NCBI RefSeq assembly: GCF_002028455.1
Contig: NZ_MWUM01000004.1
Span: 62,001 to 126,000 of the forward strand
Length of the DNA: 64,000 nt
Reading direction: 5' to 3'
From: Zoogloea sp. LCSB751
Lineage (GTDB): Bacteria; Pseudomonadota; Gammaproteobacteria; Burkholderiales; Rhodocyclaceae
Positions 1-8,669 of this stretch are shown here, piece by piece. Numbering within the stretch: position 1 is the stretch's first letter; each line of letters starts with the position of its first letter. A program made the translations under genes and the position numbers. The notes under the pieces were generated by a model, which was given only the letters and a program-made list of their open reading frames with translations, ran no database searches and was not told where the DNA came from.

Positions 1-75
1 ATAGAGACCCGGTGCGGCGTGAAACAAGCGCCGGTAATCAGGCTCGGGTTTCGCGACGTTTTCGCTAGCGTCCAT
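1..75 (-). CDS. N-terminus of a PAS-domain signalling protein (cut by the window edge)
   Basis: Only the first 25 codons are in the window, starting at an ATG at 75-73 and running off the left edge. The upstream minus-strand sequence AGGGG lies about seven bases before the ATG and is a fair ribosome binding site. The peptide ends DYRRLFHAAPGLY. This resembles the opening of PAS domains in bacterial sensor kinases and diguanylate cyclases, where a phrase like 'LFEAAPGLYLVLDPD' is common. The domain type is inferred from this short match. The effector domain is unknown. Confidence 0.5.
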   Translation of the reverse strand, partial: MDASENVAKPEPDYRRLFHAAPGLY

Positions 76-176
76 GGCATACCCCTGCTCGCGTCGCATC
101 TAGGCAAAGCGGTCGCACAGACATGTGGCCGCCGATCAGGCTCTAGCAGGCTACACTGTGGGTACTGACAAGCAGA

Positions 177-233
177 GTGAAATACTCAACGCAATAGGGA
201 TTGGGTATTTCACACTTCCAGCGTGAAATACCC
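177..233. repeat. Three copies of GTGAAATAC forming direct and inverted repeats
   Basis: GTGAAATACTC lies at 177-187 and GTGAAATACCC at 223-233. The exact reverse complement, GGGTATTTCAC, lies at 203-213. The last two form a perfect 11-bp inverted repeat around a 9-base loop, ending eight bases beyond the stop codon of the minus-strand methyltransferase. No T run follows on the minus strand. The spare direct copy points towards a protein-binding array for the PAS gene starting at 75 rather than a plain terminator. The function is not known. Confidence 0.5.
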
Positions 234-241
234 ATTTTGGG

Positions 242-883
242 TTATTGGGGTGCAACAGACGGCTTGCGGGCAATCAGGCCTATCAACGCAGAACGCCCCT
301 TGTGGCCGCTCCCTTCCGTAATGTCCTCCTCGTATTCGACGAGTTCCTCGATTTCCCAACCGACGAAGGCTTCCCGCAGGATCTCTTCCGAGTAGAGGTT
401 TTCTACAGCAGAGGGCCCGCCCGTTCCGTACTCGAGCTGCTTCGGCGTATAGCCCTGCAGCAGGATCCGCCCGCCGGGCCGGGTTAGTTGCTTCAAGACC
501 TCAAACTGCCGCTCACGCCATTCAGGGCCAACGAACTGGATGAAAATCCCGATGACCCAGTCAAAATGCGCCTTCAACTCGGCCGGTGGCCAACCCGGCG
601 CCAGCATGTCGGCCTGCAGGAAACGTACATCCACCTTCTTGCCGATCGCCAGACGCCGGGCCTTTTCCACGGCCACCGCAGAGATCTCGATGGCAGTCAC
701 CTCCAGCCCCTGCTCAGCCAGCCACACCGAGTTCCGCCCCTCCCCGTCCGCCACCGACAGCGCCCGGCTGCCGTCCTGCAGGCGCCCTGCCCGACGGGCC
801 AGAAAGCGGTTGGGTTCGGTGCCGAACAGGTAGTCGTCACCGGCATCCTGGTAACGCTTGCTCCAAATGCTCTCTTGATTCAT
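242..883 (-). CDS. Class I SAM-dependent methyltransferase
   Basis: A 213-residue protein that should transfer a methyl group from S-adenosylmethionine; the substrate cannot be told. The N-terminus (IWSKRYQDAGDDYLFGTEPN) is typical of TehB/thiopurine-type small methyltransferases. Motif I is ALSVADGEGRNSVWLA (about residues 41-56), followed by the acidic loop VTAIEIS, which would hold the ribose. The start is the ATG at 883-881, preceded on the minus strand by a clean GGAGG seven bases away. A longer frame starting at 940 has no such site. It stands alone: its neighbours are the divergent protease gene prc and a PAS protein. Confidence 0.8.
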   Translation of the reverse strand: MNQESIWSKRYQDAGDDYLFGTEPNRFLARRAGRLQDGSRALSVADGEGRNSVWLAEQGLEVTAIEISAVAVEKARRLAIGKKVDVRFLQADMLAPGWPPAELKAHFDWVIGIFIQFVGPEWRERQFEVLKQLTRPGGRILLQGYTPKQLEYGTGGPSAVENLYSEEILREAFVGWEIEELVEYEEDITEGSGHKGRSALIGLIARKPSVAPQ

Positions 884-1102
884 CGGACTGTCCTCCAAGG
901 AAATGAGTGACTCGATCTTCCAGGGCATCGATCTGCCCATCCGAAGGGAGTGCGTGGCACCGCATAAAGTTCACGCGACACAGATTCTCGCCAAATTTGG
1001 CCTAACTTTACGAACATCTCTCTATTTCTGCTGTCGACTGAGCTTCTGGAAGCATGTAGCTTGTGTCCTTCCGCAACACCCCGCATTCCCTGGAGTAATA
1101 CA

Positions 1103-3253
1103 GTGAAGAACAGCTTGATCCGGTCCTTGCTGGCCCTTGCCTTTGCCACGCCAGTCCTGTGCTCGGCACCGGCGATAGCCCTGGAGGCATCGGCAACGCA
1201 GCGTCTCGCCCCAACTACCGAACAGGCCCAGACCGCCTATCTGAGTGCACAACTGCTCGGACGATATCACTACAAGACCCAGCCCCTCGACGACGCCCTG
1301 TCCGAAAAGATCTTCAACCGCTATCTGAAGGCCCTGGACCCCGAGCGCCTGTATTTCACCCAGACTGACATCGACTCCTTTGCCGATGCGCGGACGCTGC
1401 TGGATGACGCGATCCAGCGTGGCAATCTGACGATTCCCTTTGCGATCTTCCAGCGCTACGAGCAACGCTCCGCGGAGCGTCTCAAGAAGGCTCGGGACCT
1501 GCTCAATCAGAATTTCGACTTCAGCTTAAACGAAAGCTACCCTTACATGCGCGACAAGGCGCCGTGGCCGAAGGACGAAGCCGAAGTCCAGGACCTGTGG
1601 CGCAAGCGGGTCAAGAACGACTGGCTGCGCCTAAAGCTCGCCGGCAAGGACGACAAGTCCATCCGCGAGACCCTGATCAAGCGTTACGACAACTATCTGG
1701 CCCGCGCATCGAAGAACAAGAGCGACGACGTGTTCCAGATATTCATGAACGCCTTCGCGATGTCCATCGAACCCCATACCAATTACCTGGGGCGCAGCGC
1801 TTCGGACGACTTCGATATTTCCATGCGCCTGTCGCTGGTAGGCATCGGTGCCGTGCTGCAGGAACGCGACGACTACATCACGATCCGTGAGCTGGTGCCA
1901 GGCGGTCCGGCAGCCCGTTCCGGAAAGCTCGCCGTCGGCGACCGCATCGTCGGCGTAGCCCAGACGGAAGGCCCGGTGGCGGACGTGGTGGGATCGCGGG
2001 TCGACGAGGTCGTCAAACTGATCCGCGGCGCCAAGGACACCAAGGTGACCTTGGACATCCTGCCAGCCGAAGCCGGGCCGGATGGCAAGCACAAGCTGGT
2101 CTCCCTGCTTCGGGACAAGATCAAGCTGGAGGAACAGGCGGCCAAGAAGTCGGTGATCAAATCGGGCGACGGGGCGTCTGCCCGTCGCATCGGTGTCATT
2201 ACGCTGCCGACCTTTTACGAAGACTTCGAAGGCCGCCGCAAGGGCGACAAGGACTATCGCAGCGCCAGTCGCGATGTCGCGCGCCTGATCGATGAACTCA
2301 AGAAGGACAAAGTGGACGGCCTGCTCTTCGATCTGCGCAACAACGGCGGTGGCTCCCTGCGCGAGGCGGTGGAGCTTACCGGCCTGTTCATCGACAAGGG
2401 GCCGGTTGTTCAACAACGCCGGACGGACGGCAAGATCGGTATCGAGAGTGACGAGAACCCCGGCGCGGCCTGGGATGGCCCGATGGCCGTGCTGATCAAC
2501 CGGGGCTCTGCATCGGCCTCCGAGATCTTCGCCGCGGCGCTGCAGGATTACGGCCGTGCGCCGATCATCGGCGAGCCGAGCTTCGGCAAGGGCACGGTCC
2601 AGACTCTGATCAATCTCGACGAAATCGCCAAGAACAGCAAGCCCAAGTTCGGTGAGCTGAAGATGACCGTCGCCCAGTTCTTCCGCGTCAATGGTGGGAC
2701 GACCCAACTCAAGGGCGTGACCCCGGACATCCGCTTCCCGTCTGCGTCCGATACGGACGCCTACGGCGAGTCGAGCTATGACAACGCCCTGCCCTGGGTG
2801 CAGATCGATGCGGCAAGCTTCAAGCCGGCCGGCAACCTGAAGGAAGTGATCCCGACGCTGCAGACCCGTTATCAGGCGCGCATTGCCGCAGACAAGGATT
2901 TCCAGAGCCTGCTGGACGATATTGCCGATGTGCGGCGGCAGCGGGAAAGCAAGTCGATTTCTCTTAACGAAGCGGAGCGTCGCAAGGAAAAGGAGACGCG
3001 GGAAAACCGTCTCAAGCAGCGCGAGAAGGGCGACTTGAAGGGCAAGCTGGCAGCCTTGCGGGATGATGGCCTGCAGGCCGGCGAACGCAGCCTCGCGGCC
3101 GACCTGGCAGCAGAAAAGGCACGCAAGGATGTGAAGGATGTGCTGTTGGACGAGGCTGCACGGATCGTTGCCGATGAGGCCGATCTACTGTCGGGCAACG
3201 CTCAGATTGCAATGCGCAACCGTGGAGGACCGTCTCCCGTCGTGACCCGCTGA
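1103..3253 (+). CDS. prc: Tail-specific carboxy-terminal protease Prc/Tsp (S41 family)
   Basis: A periplasmic serine protease that trims or degrades proteins from nonpolar C-termini and takes part in envelope quality control. At 716 residues it matches the full-length Tsp class (E. coli 682). A signal peptide covers about residues 1-26 (MKNSLIRSLLALAFATPVL). An N-terminal helical domain follows, then a PDZ domain around IGAVLQERDDYITIREL, the S41 core, and a charged C-terminal helical region. The catalytic dyad is Ser471 (GSASASE) and Lys496 (SFGKGTVQ), with the family's 25-residue spacing. The start is GTG at 1103, with GGAG seven bases upstream; the frame also opens at 1061 but has no binding site there. 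A strong terminator follows. Confidence 0.93.
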   Translation: MKNSLIRSLLALAFATPVLCSAPAIALEASATQRLAPTTEQAQTAYLSAQLLGRYHYKTQPLDDALSEKIFNRYLKALDPERLYFTQTDIDSFADARTLLDDAIQRGNLTIPFAIFQRYEQRSAERLKKARDLLNQNFDFSLNESYPYMRDKAPWPKDEAEVQDLWRKRVKNDWLRLKLAGKDDKSIRETLIKRYDNYLARASKNKSDDVFQIFMNAFAMSIEPHTNYLGRSASDDFDISMRLSLVGIGAVLQERDDYITIRELVPGGPAARSGKLAVGDRIVGVAQTEGPVADVVGSRVDEVVKLIRGAKDTKVTLDILPAEAGPDGKHKLVSLLRDKIKLEEQAAKKSVIKSGDGASARRIGVITLPTFYEDFEGRRKGDKDYRSASRDVARLIDELKKDKVDGLLFDLRNNGGGSLREAVELTGLFIDKGPVVQQRRTDGKIGIESDENPGAAWDGPMAVLINRGSASASEIFAAALQDYGRAPIIGEPSFGKGTVQTLINLDEIAKNSKPKFGELKMTVAQFFRVNGGTTQLKGVTPDIRFPSASDTDAYGESSYDNALPWVQIDAASFKPAGNLKEVIPTLQTRYQARIAADKDFQSLLDDIADVRRQRESKSISLNEAERRKEKETRENRLKQREKGDLKGKLAALRDDGLQAGERSLAADLAAEKARKDVKDVLLDEAARIVADEADLLSGNAQIAMRNRGGPSPVVTR

Positions 3254-3273
3254 TCGGGGCCTGATCCGTTCTC

Positions 3274-3303
3274 GCACCACCTGTACGTGTGGTGCTTTTT
3301 TTT
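3274..3303 (+). terminator. Rho-independent terminator of prc
   Basis: A GCACCAC / GTGGTGC stem with an eight-base loop is followed by a run of eight T (3296-3303). It begins 20 bases after the prc stop codon. Confidence 0.92.
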
Positions 3304-3319
3304 GCCCCCCGGAAGCGCA

Positions 3320-3349
3320 AAGTGGCGGCTCCCATGGGAGTCGCCACTT
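3320..3349 (-). terminator. 30-bp near-perfect palindrome between prc and hupB, probable hupB terminator
   Basis: AAGTGGCG...CGCCACTT arms continue inward (GCTCCC / GGGAGT, one G-T pair) to the centre, so all but one of 15 base pairs are perfect. It lies 38 bases beyond the hupB stop on the minus strand and 16 bases after the prc terminator. It lacks a good T run in the minus direction, so termination by this element alone is uncertain. Confidence 0.4.
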
Positions 3350-3387
3350 GGGTACTGCCTTGCGTGCCCGGGCACGCGACGGACGGC

Positions 3388-3663
3388 TTACTTGTTGACC
3401 GCGTCCTTGAGCTTGGAGCCGGCGGAGAACTTCGGCTGCTTGGAAGCAGCAATCTGGATCTCTGCGCCGGTCTGGGGGTTGCGGCCCACGCGGGCGGCGC
3501 GCTCGCCAACGGCGAAGGTGCCGAAACCGACGAGGGTCACGCTTTCACCCTTGGCCAGGGTTTCGGTGATGATTTCGGTGAGGCTGTCCACCGCGCGGCC
3601 AGCGTCAGCCTTGGTGAGACCACTCTTGCCAGCCAGTGCATCGATCAGTTCAGTCTTGTTCAT
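3388..3663 (-). CDS. hupB: DNA-binding protein HU (beta-type)
   Basis: A 90-residue nucleoid protein that bends DNA non-specifically as a dimer and supports replication, recombination and transcription. It begins [20 protein letters not shown] and carries the HU signature [18 protein letters not shown] with the DNA-inserting proline in RNPQTG. It ends [12 protein letters not shown]. Length and sequence are typical of HU rather than IHF, which has a different arm. The gene has its own 180-base upstream region before radA and is likely monocistronic. The start ATG has only a weak binding site (GACGAG). Confidence 0.95.
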   Translation of the reverse strand: MNKTELIDALAGKSGLTKADAGRAVDSLTEIITETLAKGESVTLVGFGTFAVGERAARVGRNPQTGAEIQIAASKQPKFSAGSKLKDAVNK

Positions 3664-3842
3664 AGCTCGTCTTTTGTAGTGAAAGAAATGGGTGGATACA
3701 GGAGCTGCGACAGGTGACGCATTGCGCCCGCAGCGCTCTACACACCCGCGGGCGGTAGCTTACCCTGCTCTTTTCCGCCTGTGGCACGAATCTCAAGGTT
3801 TTACGCGCTTTTCAACAGATTTTGAGTCTTCCGGGCGGCATC

Positions 3843-5219
3843 TCAGGCGTCCGCAAGCTCTTTCAGGCGTTCAAGAGCTTCATCGATACGGTCCACGGCG
3901 AAGACCTGCATCCCCGCAATATCCTGTTTGGGGGCATTCGCCTTTGGTACCAGCGCCATCGTGAAACCGAGTTTGGCCGACTCCTTCAGGCGCTCCTGGC
4001 CCCGCGGAGCAGGCCGGATTTCGCCGGCCAAGCCCACTTCGCCAAACACCACCAGCTGTCGCGGCAGGGGCCGGTTGGTCAGCGAGGAAACAATTGCCAG
4101 CAGCACTGCAAGGTCGGCCGCCGGCTCGGTGATCTTCACCCCACCGACCGCATTCACGAACACGTCCTGGTCGAAGCACACCACGCCGGCGTGACGATGG
4201 AGCACGGCCAGCAGCATGGCCAGCCGGTTCTGCTCCAGACCAACGGACAGACGCCGGGGACTTGGGCTATGGGCGCTGTCCACCAGCGCCTGAATCTCCA
4301 CCAGCAGGGGCCGCGTTCCCTCCTGTGTCACCAGCACGCAGGAGCCCGGCACCTGCTGGCCATGCTGGGACAGGAAGATCGCCGATGGGTTGGAAACACC
4401 GCGCAGCCCCTTTTCGGTCATCGCGAAAACACCCAGCTCATTCACCGCGCCGAAGCGGTTCTTGAAGGCCCGCACCAAGCGGAAGCTGGAGTGGGTGTCG
4501 CCTTCGAAATACAGCACGGTATCGACGATGTGCTCGAGTACCCTCGGCCCCGCCAGCGTGCCGTCCTTGGTCACATGGCCGACCATGATCAGTGTGCTGC
4601 CCCCTTGCTTGGCAAAACGGGTCAGCTGGGCGGCGCATTCGCGTACCTGGGCGACGGAGCCTGGAGCGGAGCCCAGGGTTTCCGAGTAGATGGTCTGGAT
4701 GGAATCGATGACCGCCACATCGGGCTTGACGTCGCGCAGGCTGCCCAGAATGCGTTCGAGATTGATTTCCGGCAGCAACTGCAAACCGCGGGCGTCGAGC
4801 TGCAACCGTGCCGCGCGCAGCGCCACCTGCTCGGCGGATTCCTCACCGCTTACGTACAGCGCGCGCAGATGCTCGGAAAGCAAGGCCAGGGCCTGCAGCA
4901 GCAGCGTGGACTTGCCGATTCCGGGGTCTCCACCGATCAGCACGACGCCGCCGGGTACCAGGCCACCGCCCAGCACGCGGTCGAACTCCTCAATCCCGGT
5001 CGGCACCCGTGCAGATTCCCGCGGTTGAATGTCGGCCAGGGTTTGAAGGCGCCCGGAGTCGCCGGCCAGTGCAGAAAAGCGCCGCGCAACGGGTGCTTCC
5101 GGTTCAACGACCGATTCGACCAGGGTATTCCATGCGCTGCAATGCGGGCACTGGCCCTGCCAGCGCGGCGATTTGCCACCACATTCGGTGCACACATGCA
5201 CCGTCTTGACCTTGGCCAT
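3843..5219 (-). CDS. radA: DNA repair protein RadA
   Basis: A RecA-like ATPase that promotes branch migration in recombinational repair. At 458 residues it is full length. It has a C4 zinc finger (Cys10, 13, 24, 27: CTECGGKSPRWQGQCPHC), Walker A GGDPGIGKST at about residues 97-105, the RadA-specific KNRFG motif, and a C-terminal Lon-protease-like domain. The ATG at 5219 overlaps the stop codon of alr by one base (TGATG), so the two are probably translationally coupled. A TTG three bases earlier is also open. It is the last gene of the lysR-alr-radA block. Confidence 0.96.
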   Translation of the reverse strand: MAKVKTVHVCTECGGKSPRWQGQCPHCSAWNTLVESVVEPEAPVARRFSALAGDSGRLQTLADIQPRESARVPTGIEEFDRVLGGGLVPGGVVLIGGDPGIGKSTLLLQALALLSEHLRALYVSGEESAEQVALRAARLQLDARGLQLLPEINLERILGSLRDVKPDVAVIDSIQTIYSETLGSAPGSVAQVRECAAQLTRFAKQGGSTLIMVGHVTKDGTLAGPRVLEHIVDTVLYFEGDTHSSFRLVRAFKNRFGAVNELGVFAMTEKGLRGVSNPSAIFLSQHGQQVPGSCVLVTQEGTRPLLVEIQALVDSAHSPSPRRLSVGLEQNRLAMLLAVLHRHAGVVCFDQDVFVNAVGGVKITEPAADLAVLLAIVSSLTNRPLPRQLVVFGEVGLAGEIRPAPRGQERLKESAKLGFTMALVPKANAPKQDIAGMQVFAVDRIDEALERLKELADA

Positions 5220-6304
5220 CAACGACTCAAGCCCTTGACCTGCACCGGCACACGCGGCGCCAATGCGCAGAACAATTCGTAACTGATGGTTCCGGCCGCC
5301 GTAGCAACCTCGTCAGCAGCCAACCCGTCGCCCCACAGGGTGACCGGCGTGCCCACGCCAGCCTCCTCCAGATGGGTCAGATCACAGGCCAGCATGTCCA
5401 TCGATACCCGGCCGAGCACGCGGGTCCGCCGCCCGCCGACCAGAATCGGCGTTCCGGTCGGTGCATGGCGCGGATAGCCGTCGGCATAACCGCAGGCGAC
5501 GGTGCCGATACGCATCGGCCCGTCGGCCGTGAATGTTCCGCCATAGCCGACCTTGTCCCCGGCACGGATGCTCTGCGTCCCGATGATTTCGCTGCTCAGC
5601 GTCATTACCGGGCGCAGGCCAATGGCCTCGGCGGTCTGCTGTGCCGGCATTGGCGAGCCGCCATACAGGATGATGCCCGGGCGGGTAATCTGCCCTGCGG
5701 CCTCGGGAAACCTCAGGAGCGCAGCAGAATTGGCCAGGCTCACCGGCATGCCCAGGCCGCCAGTCAGGCTGCGGAACACGCTGAGCTGGCCCGCGATGCC
5801 CACCTCGTCGTCGGCGCGGGCGAAGTGGGTCATGGGGGTGATGAAACGGACGCACGGCAAGGACTGCAGCCTGGCCAGCGCGGCGCCGAAATTGTCGGCG
5901 GTGAACCCGAGCCGGTTCATGCCCGAATTGATCTTGAGCAGCACGTCGAGGGGCGCCTGCGGACGCGCCCGTTCCAGCATCTTGAGTTGAGCCTCACCGT
6001 GAATCGCCGGAGTCAGCCCAAGCTCCAGCACCTCCGCCAGGTCGGCCGGTTCGAAGAAACCCTCCAGCAGCGCAATCGGCTGCTGCAGCCCCGCCTCCCG
6101 CAGCCTGCGCGCCTCTGCGATGTCCAGCAACGCGAAGCCATCAGCAATATCGCCGAACGCTGCGATGGCGTTCTCCAGACCGTGACCGTAGGCATTGGCC
6201 TTGACGACGGCGAAGGCCTTCGCGTTACCGGATCGATTTTTTGCGAACAGATAGTTATGGCGCAGAGCCTCGAGGTTGATCGAGGCACGTATGGGACGGG
6301 GCAT
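5219..6304 (-). CDS. alr: Alanine racemase
   Basis: A PLP enzyme that interconverts L- and D-alanine for peptidoglycan. The protein has 361 residues, normal for the family. The PLP lysine is Lys35 in VVKANAYGHG. The second catalytic base, a tyrosine, is in KVGYGGTF, and the dimer-interface motif is MTHFARAD. It starts nine bases after the upstream lysR stop and overlaps radA by one base. No clear ribosome binding site precedes the ATG, so coupling to lysR translation is possible. Confidence 0.96.
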   Translation of the reverse strand: MPRPIRASINLEALRHNYLFAKNRSGNAKAFAVVKANAYGHGLENAIAAFGDIADGFALLDIAEARRLREAGLQQPIALLEGFFEPADLAEVLELGLTPAIHGEAQLKMLERARPQAPLDVLLKINSGMNRLGFTADNFGAALARLQSLPCVRFITPMTHFARADDEVGIAGQLSVFRSLTGGLGMPVSLANSAALLRFPEAAGQITRPGIILYGGSPMPAQQTAEAIGLRPVMTLSSEIIGTQSIRAGDKVGYGGTFTADGPMRIGTVACGYADGYPRHAPTGTPILVGGRRTRVLGRVSMDMLACDLTHLEEAGVGTPVTLWGDGLAADEVATAAGTISYELFCALAPRVPVQVKGLSR

Positions 6305-6313
6305 GATGTTTTT

Positions 6314-7225
6314 TCAGTTTCGGGAAGACGCGAGGCGGCCGATCTCCTCAGTGACGAAATCGGCGAAGGTGTTGACAAGACGGGAACGGAATTTGTCTTT
6401 CAGAAGAATCACTTCCAGCGGTGTGTGCAGGCGGGGCTCGAGTGGAATGCCGACCAGACGCCCGGCCTTGACCGCACTCTGGATGGCCGCCTTCGAGGCG
6501 ATGGCGACGCCGAAGCCCTGGGCAACCAGATGCTTGACCGATGACAGGCTGCCAAGTTCTGCCGTCACGTTGAGATCCTCGTACGGAATCCCTGCCGCTG
6601 CGAAAAACTGGTCCACCAGATCGCGGATCGCATTGCCTGGCTCCCGGTGAATCAGGGGATGGGGGGCGATCTGCTCAGCGCGCACGCTGAGTTCACGCGC
6701 CAGCATGTGATCGGGGGCGACGATCAGTTGCAGCTCGTCCTGTCCGGCGCCGCGCCGGTCGAGGGTCGGTTGCTCCGTGATGATCTCGATGAGGCCTACG
6801 TCGAGGTTGCGATCCATCACGCGAGATTCGATCAGCTGGGAGTTGCCCACCGAAACCCGCGGAATGACTCGCGGGTAGAGCCGCTTGAAGCCTTCCAGCA
6901 GATAGGGCAGCCAGTAGCCGGCGATGGTGGTGCTGGTGCCGAGGTGCAGTATCCCCGACAGCTCGTCGGTCAGTTCGGAGACGCGCGATTCCAGTTCCTC
7001 GGTGAGGCCGAGGATCCGTTCGGCGTAGGCCATTACCAGTTCTCCAGCCGCGGTCAGGACGACCCGACCGTGTCCGCGGTCGAACAAGCGCGTATTGAAC
7101 TGCTCTTCCAACTGCTTGATCTGGAAGGTGACAGCCGGTTGTGTCATGAACAGCGCTTCTGCAGCGCGCGTGAAGGATCCGTGGCGGGCAACCGCGTGGA
7201 ACACCTGAAGTCGACGATCAGCCAT
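6314..7225 (-). CDS. LysR-family regulator (CbbR/CysL-like) heading the alr-radA block
   Basis: A 303-residue transcription factor with an N-terminal winged helix-turn-helix (RLQVFHAVARHGSFTRAAEA, then MTQPAVTFQIKQLE) and a C-terminal periplasmic-binding-type effector domain. The N-terminal half is most like the CbbR/CysL/YtlI branch. Its ligand is unknown. It is transcribed first in lysR-alr-radA and divergently from lplT. A 17-bp palindrome with T-N11-A geometry lies four bases upstream of its start codon and is a likely autoregulatory site. Confidence 0.88.
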   Translation of the reverse strand: MADRRLQVFHAVARHGSFTRAAEALFMTQPAVTFQIKQLEEQFNTRLFDRGHGRVVLTAAGELVMAYAERILGLTEELESRVSELTDELSGILHLGTSTTIAGYWLPYLLEGFKRLYPRVIPRVSVGNSQLIESRVMDRNLDVGLIEIITEQPTLDRRGAGQDELQLIVAPDHMLARELSVRAEQIAPHPLIHREPGNAIRDLVDQFFAAAGIPYEDLNVTAELGSLSSVKHLVAQGFGVAIASKAAIQSAVKAGRLVGIPLEPRLHTPLEVILLKDKFRSRLVNTFADFVTEEIGRLASSRN

Positions 7226-7229
7226 GACT

Positions 7230-7246
7230 CATAAATCCGATTTATG
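7230..7246. promoter_or_regulatory. LysR-type operator candidate in the lysR / lplT intergenic region
   Basis: CATAAATC-C-GATTTATG is a perfect inverted repeat of two 8-base arms. It contains T-N11-A (T7232, A7244), the usual core of LysR-family boxes. It lies just upstream of the regulator's ATG (7225), so binding could block the regulator's own expression. Confidence 0.5.
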
Positions 7247-7353
7247 TACACCCTATTGGATCACAACATTGATTTAGTCGCCAGAAGAGGTCACGACCTT
7301 CGTGGTATAAAGCGCGGTCCTCAAAAAATTCACCGCGCTCCCGTCTCCCAGCG

Positions 7354-8616
7354 ATGCCTTTCGGTTTCTACATGATCATGGCGGCGCAGTTCTTCTCTGC
7401 GCTGGCCGACAACGCCTTGTTGATCGCCTCAATCTACGTACTTCGGGAGATGCAAGCCCCGCAGGAGTATGAGCCGCTCCTCAAACTCTTTTTCACGTTG
7501 TCCTATGTGCTGCTGGCCGCCTTCGTCGGCGCCTTTGCCGACTCCATGCCCAAGTGGAGGGTGATGCTGATCAGCAACACCATCAAGATACTCGGGTGTG
7601 CATCCATGTTCTTTGGGATGCATCCACTGGCGGCCTACGCCCTCGTCGGCCTGGGGGCGGCAGCATACTCCCCGGCCAAATATGGAATTCTCACCGAATA
7701 CCTGCCCCACCGCTTGCTGGTGGTGGCCAATGGCTGGATCGAAGGGCTCACGGTCGGGGCGATCATTCTGGGGACGCTGGTGGGTGGCATGCTGATCAAG
7801 CCGACCATTGCCCAGACTTTGCTGGGCTTTGATCTTCCCTTCATCGACACCGGTGTCGACACGGTCCCGGAAATGGCCTTGTGCATCGTCGGCCTGCTCT
7901 ACCTGACGGCCGCACTGTTCAACCTCAAGGTGCCGGACACCGGAGTGGATCACAAGGCCCTGCGCAAGAACCCGATCTATCTGCTGCATGATTTCAACCA
8001 CTGCCTGAAGCTGTTGTGGCGCGACAAGCTGGGCCAGATCTCCCTCGCGACGACGACGCTTTTCTGGGGGGCTGGTGCCACGCTGCAGTTCATCGTGATC
8101 AAGTGGGCCGAGCAGGCCCTGCACCTCGACTTGTCCCGGGCCTCGATGCTGCAGGGTGTCGTGGCCGTGGGGGTGGCGATCGGTGCAGTGATGGCCGCCA
8201 GGATGATCACCATGAAGGCGTCGGTACGCGTGATTCCCCTGGGCATCATCATGGGGATCATCGTCAACGTGATGATCTTCGTGACCGACATGAACCTGGC
8301 CATGGCCTTGATGGTGCTGATCGGCGCACTGTCCGGTTTCTTCGTGGTCCCGATGAATGCCTTGTTGCAGCACCGTGGCCACATCCTGATGGGAGCCGGC
8401 CACTCCATCGCCGTGCAGAACTTCAATGAGAACCTGTCCATCCTGATCATGACCGGGCTGTATGCCTTCCTGATCCGCTCCGGTTTCTCGATCAACATCG
8501 TCGTCGTAGCGTTCGGCCTGTTCGTGGCAGGCACCATGTACCTGGTGAAGCTCCGCCACGAGGCCAATCAGCGTGAGTTTGACTCCGTCGCCAGCCTGGA
8601 AGACATCCACCACTGA
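7354..8616 (+). CDS. lplT: Lysophospholipid transporter LplT (MFS)
   Basis: An inner-membrane flippase that brings lysophospholipids back to the cytoplasm for re-acylation. The protein has 420 residues and about 12 hydrophobic segments. It starts MPFGFYMIMAAQFFSALADN, the characteristic LplT opening, and keeps the family phrase YSPAKYGILTEYLP in TM4. In enterobacteria the partner acyltransferase Aas is encoded next door; no aas lies in this window. The ATG at 7354 has no good ribosome binding site. A TATAAA at 7306-7311 may be its -10 element. Confidence 0.92.
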   Translation: MPFGFYMIMAAQFFSALADNALLIASIYVLREMQAPQEYEPLLKLFFTLSYVLLAAFVGAFADSMPKWRVMLISNTIKILGCASMFFGMHPLAAYALVGLGAAAYSPAKYGILTEYLPHRLLVVANGWIEGLTVGAIILGTLVGGMLIKPTIAQTLLGFDLPFIDTGVDTVPEMALCIVGLLYLTAALFNLKVPDTGVDHKALRKNPIYLLHDFNHCLKLLWRDKLGQISLATTTLFWGAGATLQFIVIKWAEQALHLDLSRASMLQGVVAVGVAIGAVMAARMITMKASVRVIPLGIIMGIIVNVMIFVTDMNLAMALMVLIGALSGFFVVPMNALLQHRGHILMGAGHSIAVQNFNENLSILIMTGLYAFLIRSGFSINIVVVAFGLFVAGTMYLVKLRHEANQREFDSVASLEDIHH

Positions 8617-8625
8617 AATGGAGAT

Positions 8626-8649
8626 GGGACGGCGCTACTGAGTCGTCCC
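8626..8649. terminator. Possible hairpin between convergent lplT and response-regulator genes
   Basis: GGGACG and CGTCCC arms are separated by 12 bases. There is no T run on either side, so this is only a candidate structure. Confidence 0.25.
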
Positions 8650-8669
8650 GTTCGCGCCTTGCTTGCGCA

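Noticed and set aside
990..1001. GCCAAATTTGGC palindrome upstream of prc
   Set aside because: Perfect but only 12 bases. Palindromes of this size occur by chance, and nothing links it to a regulator.
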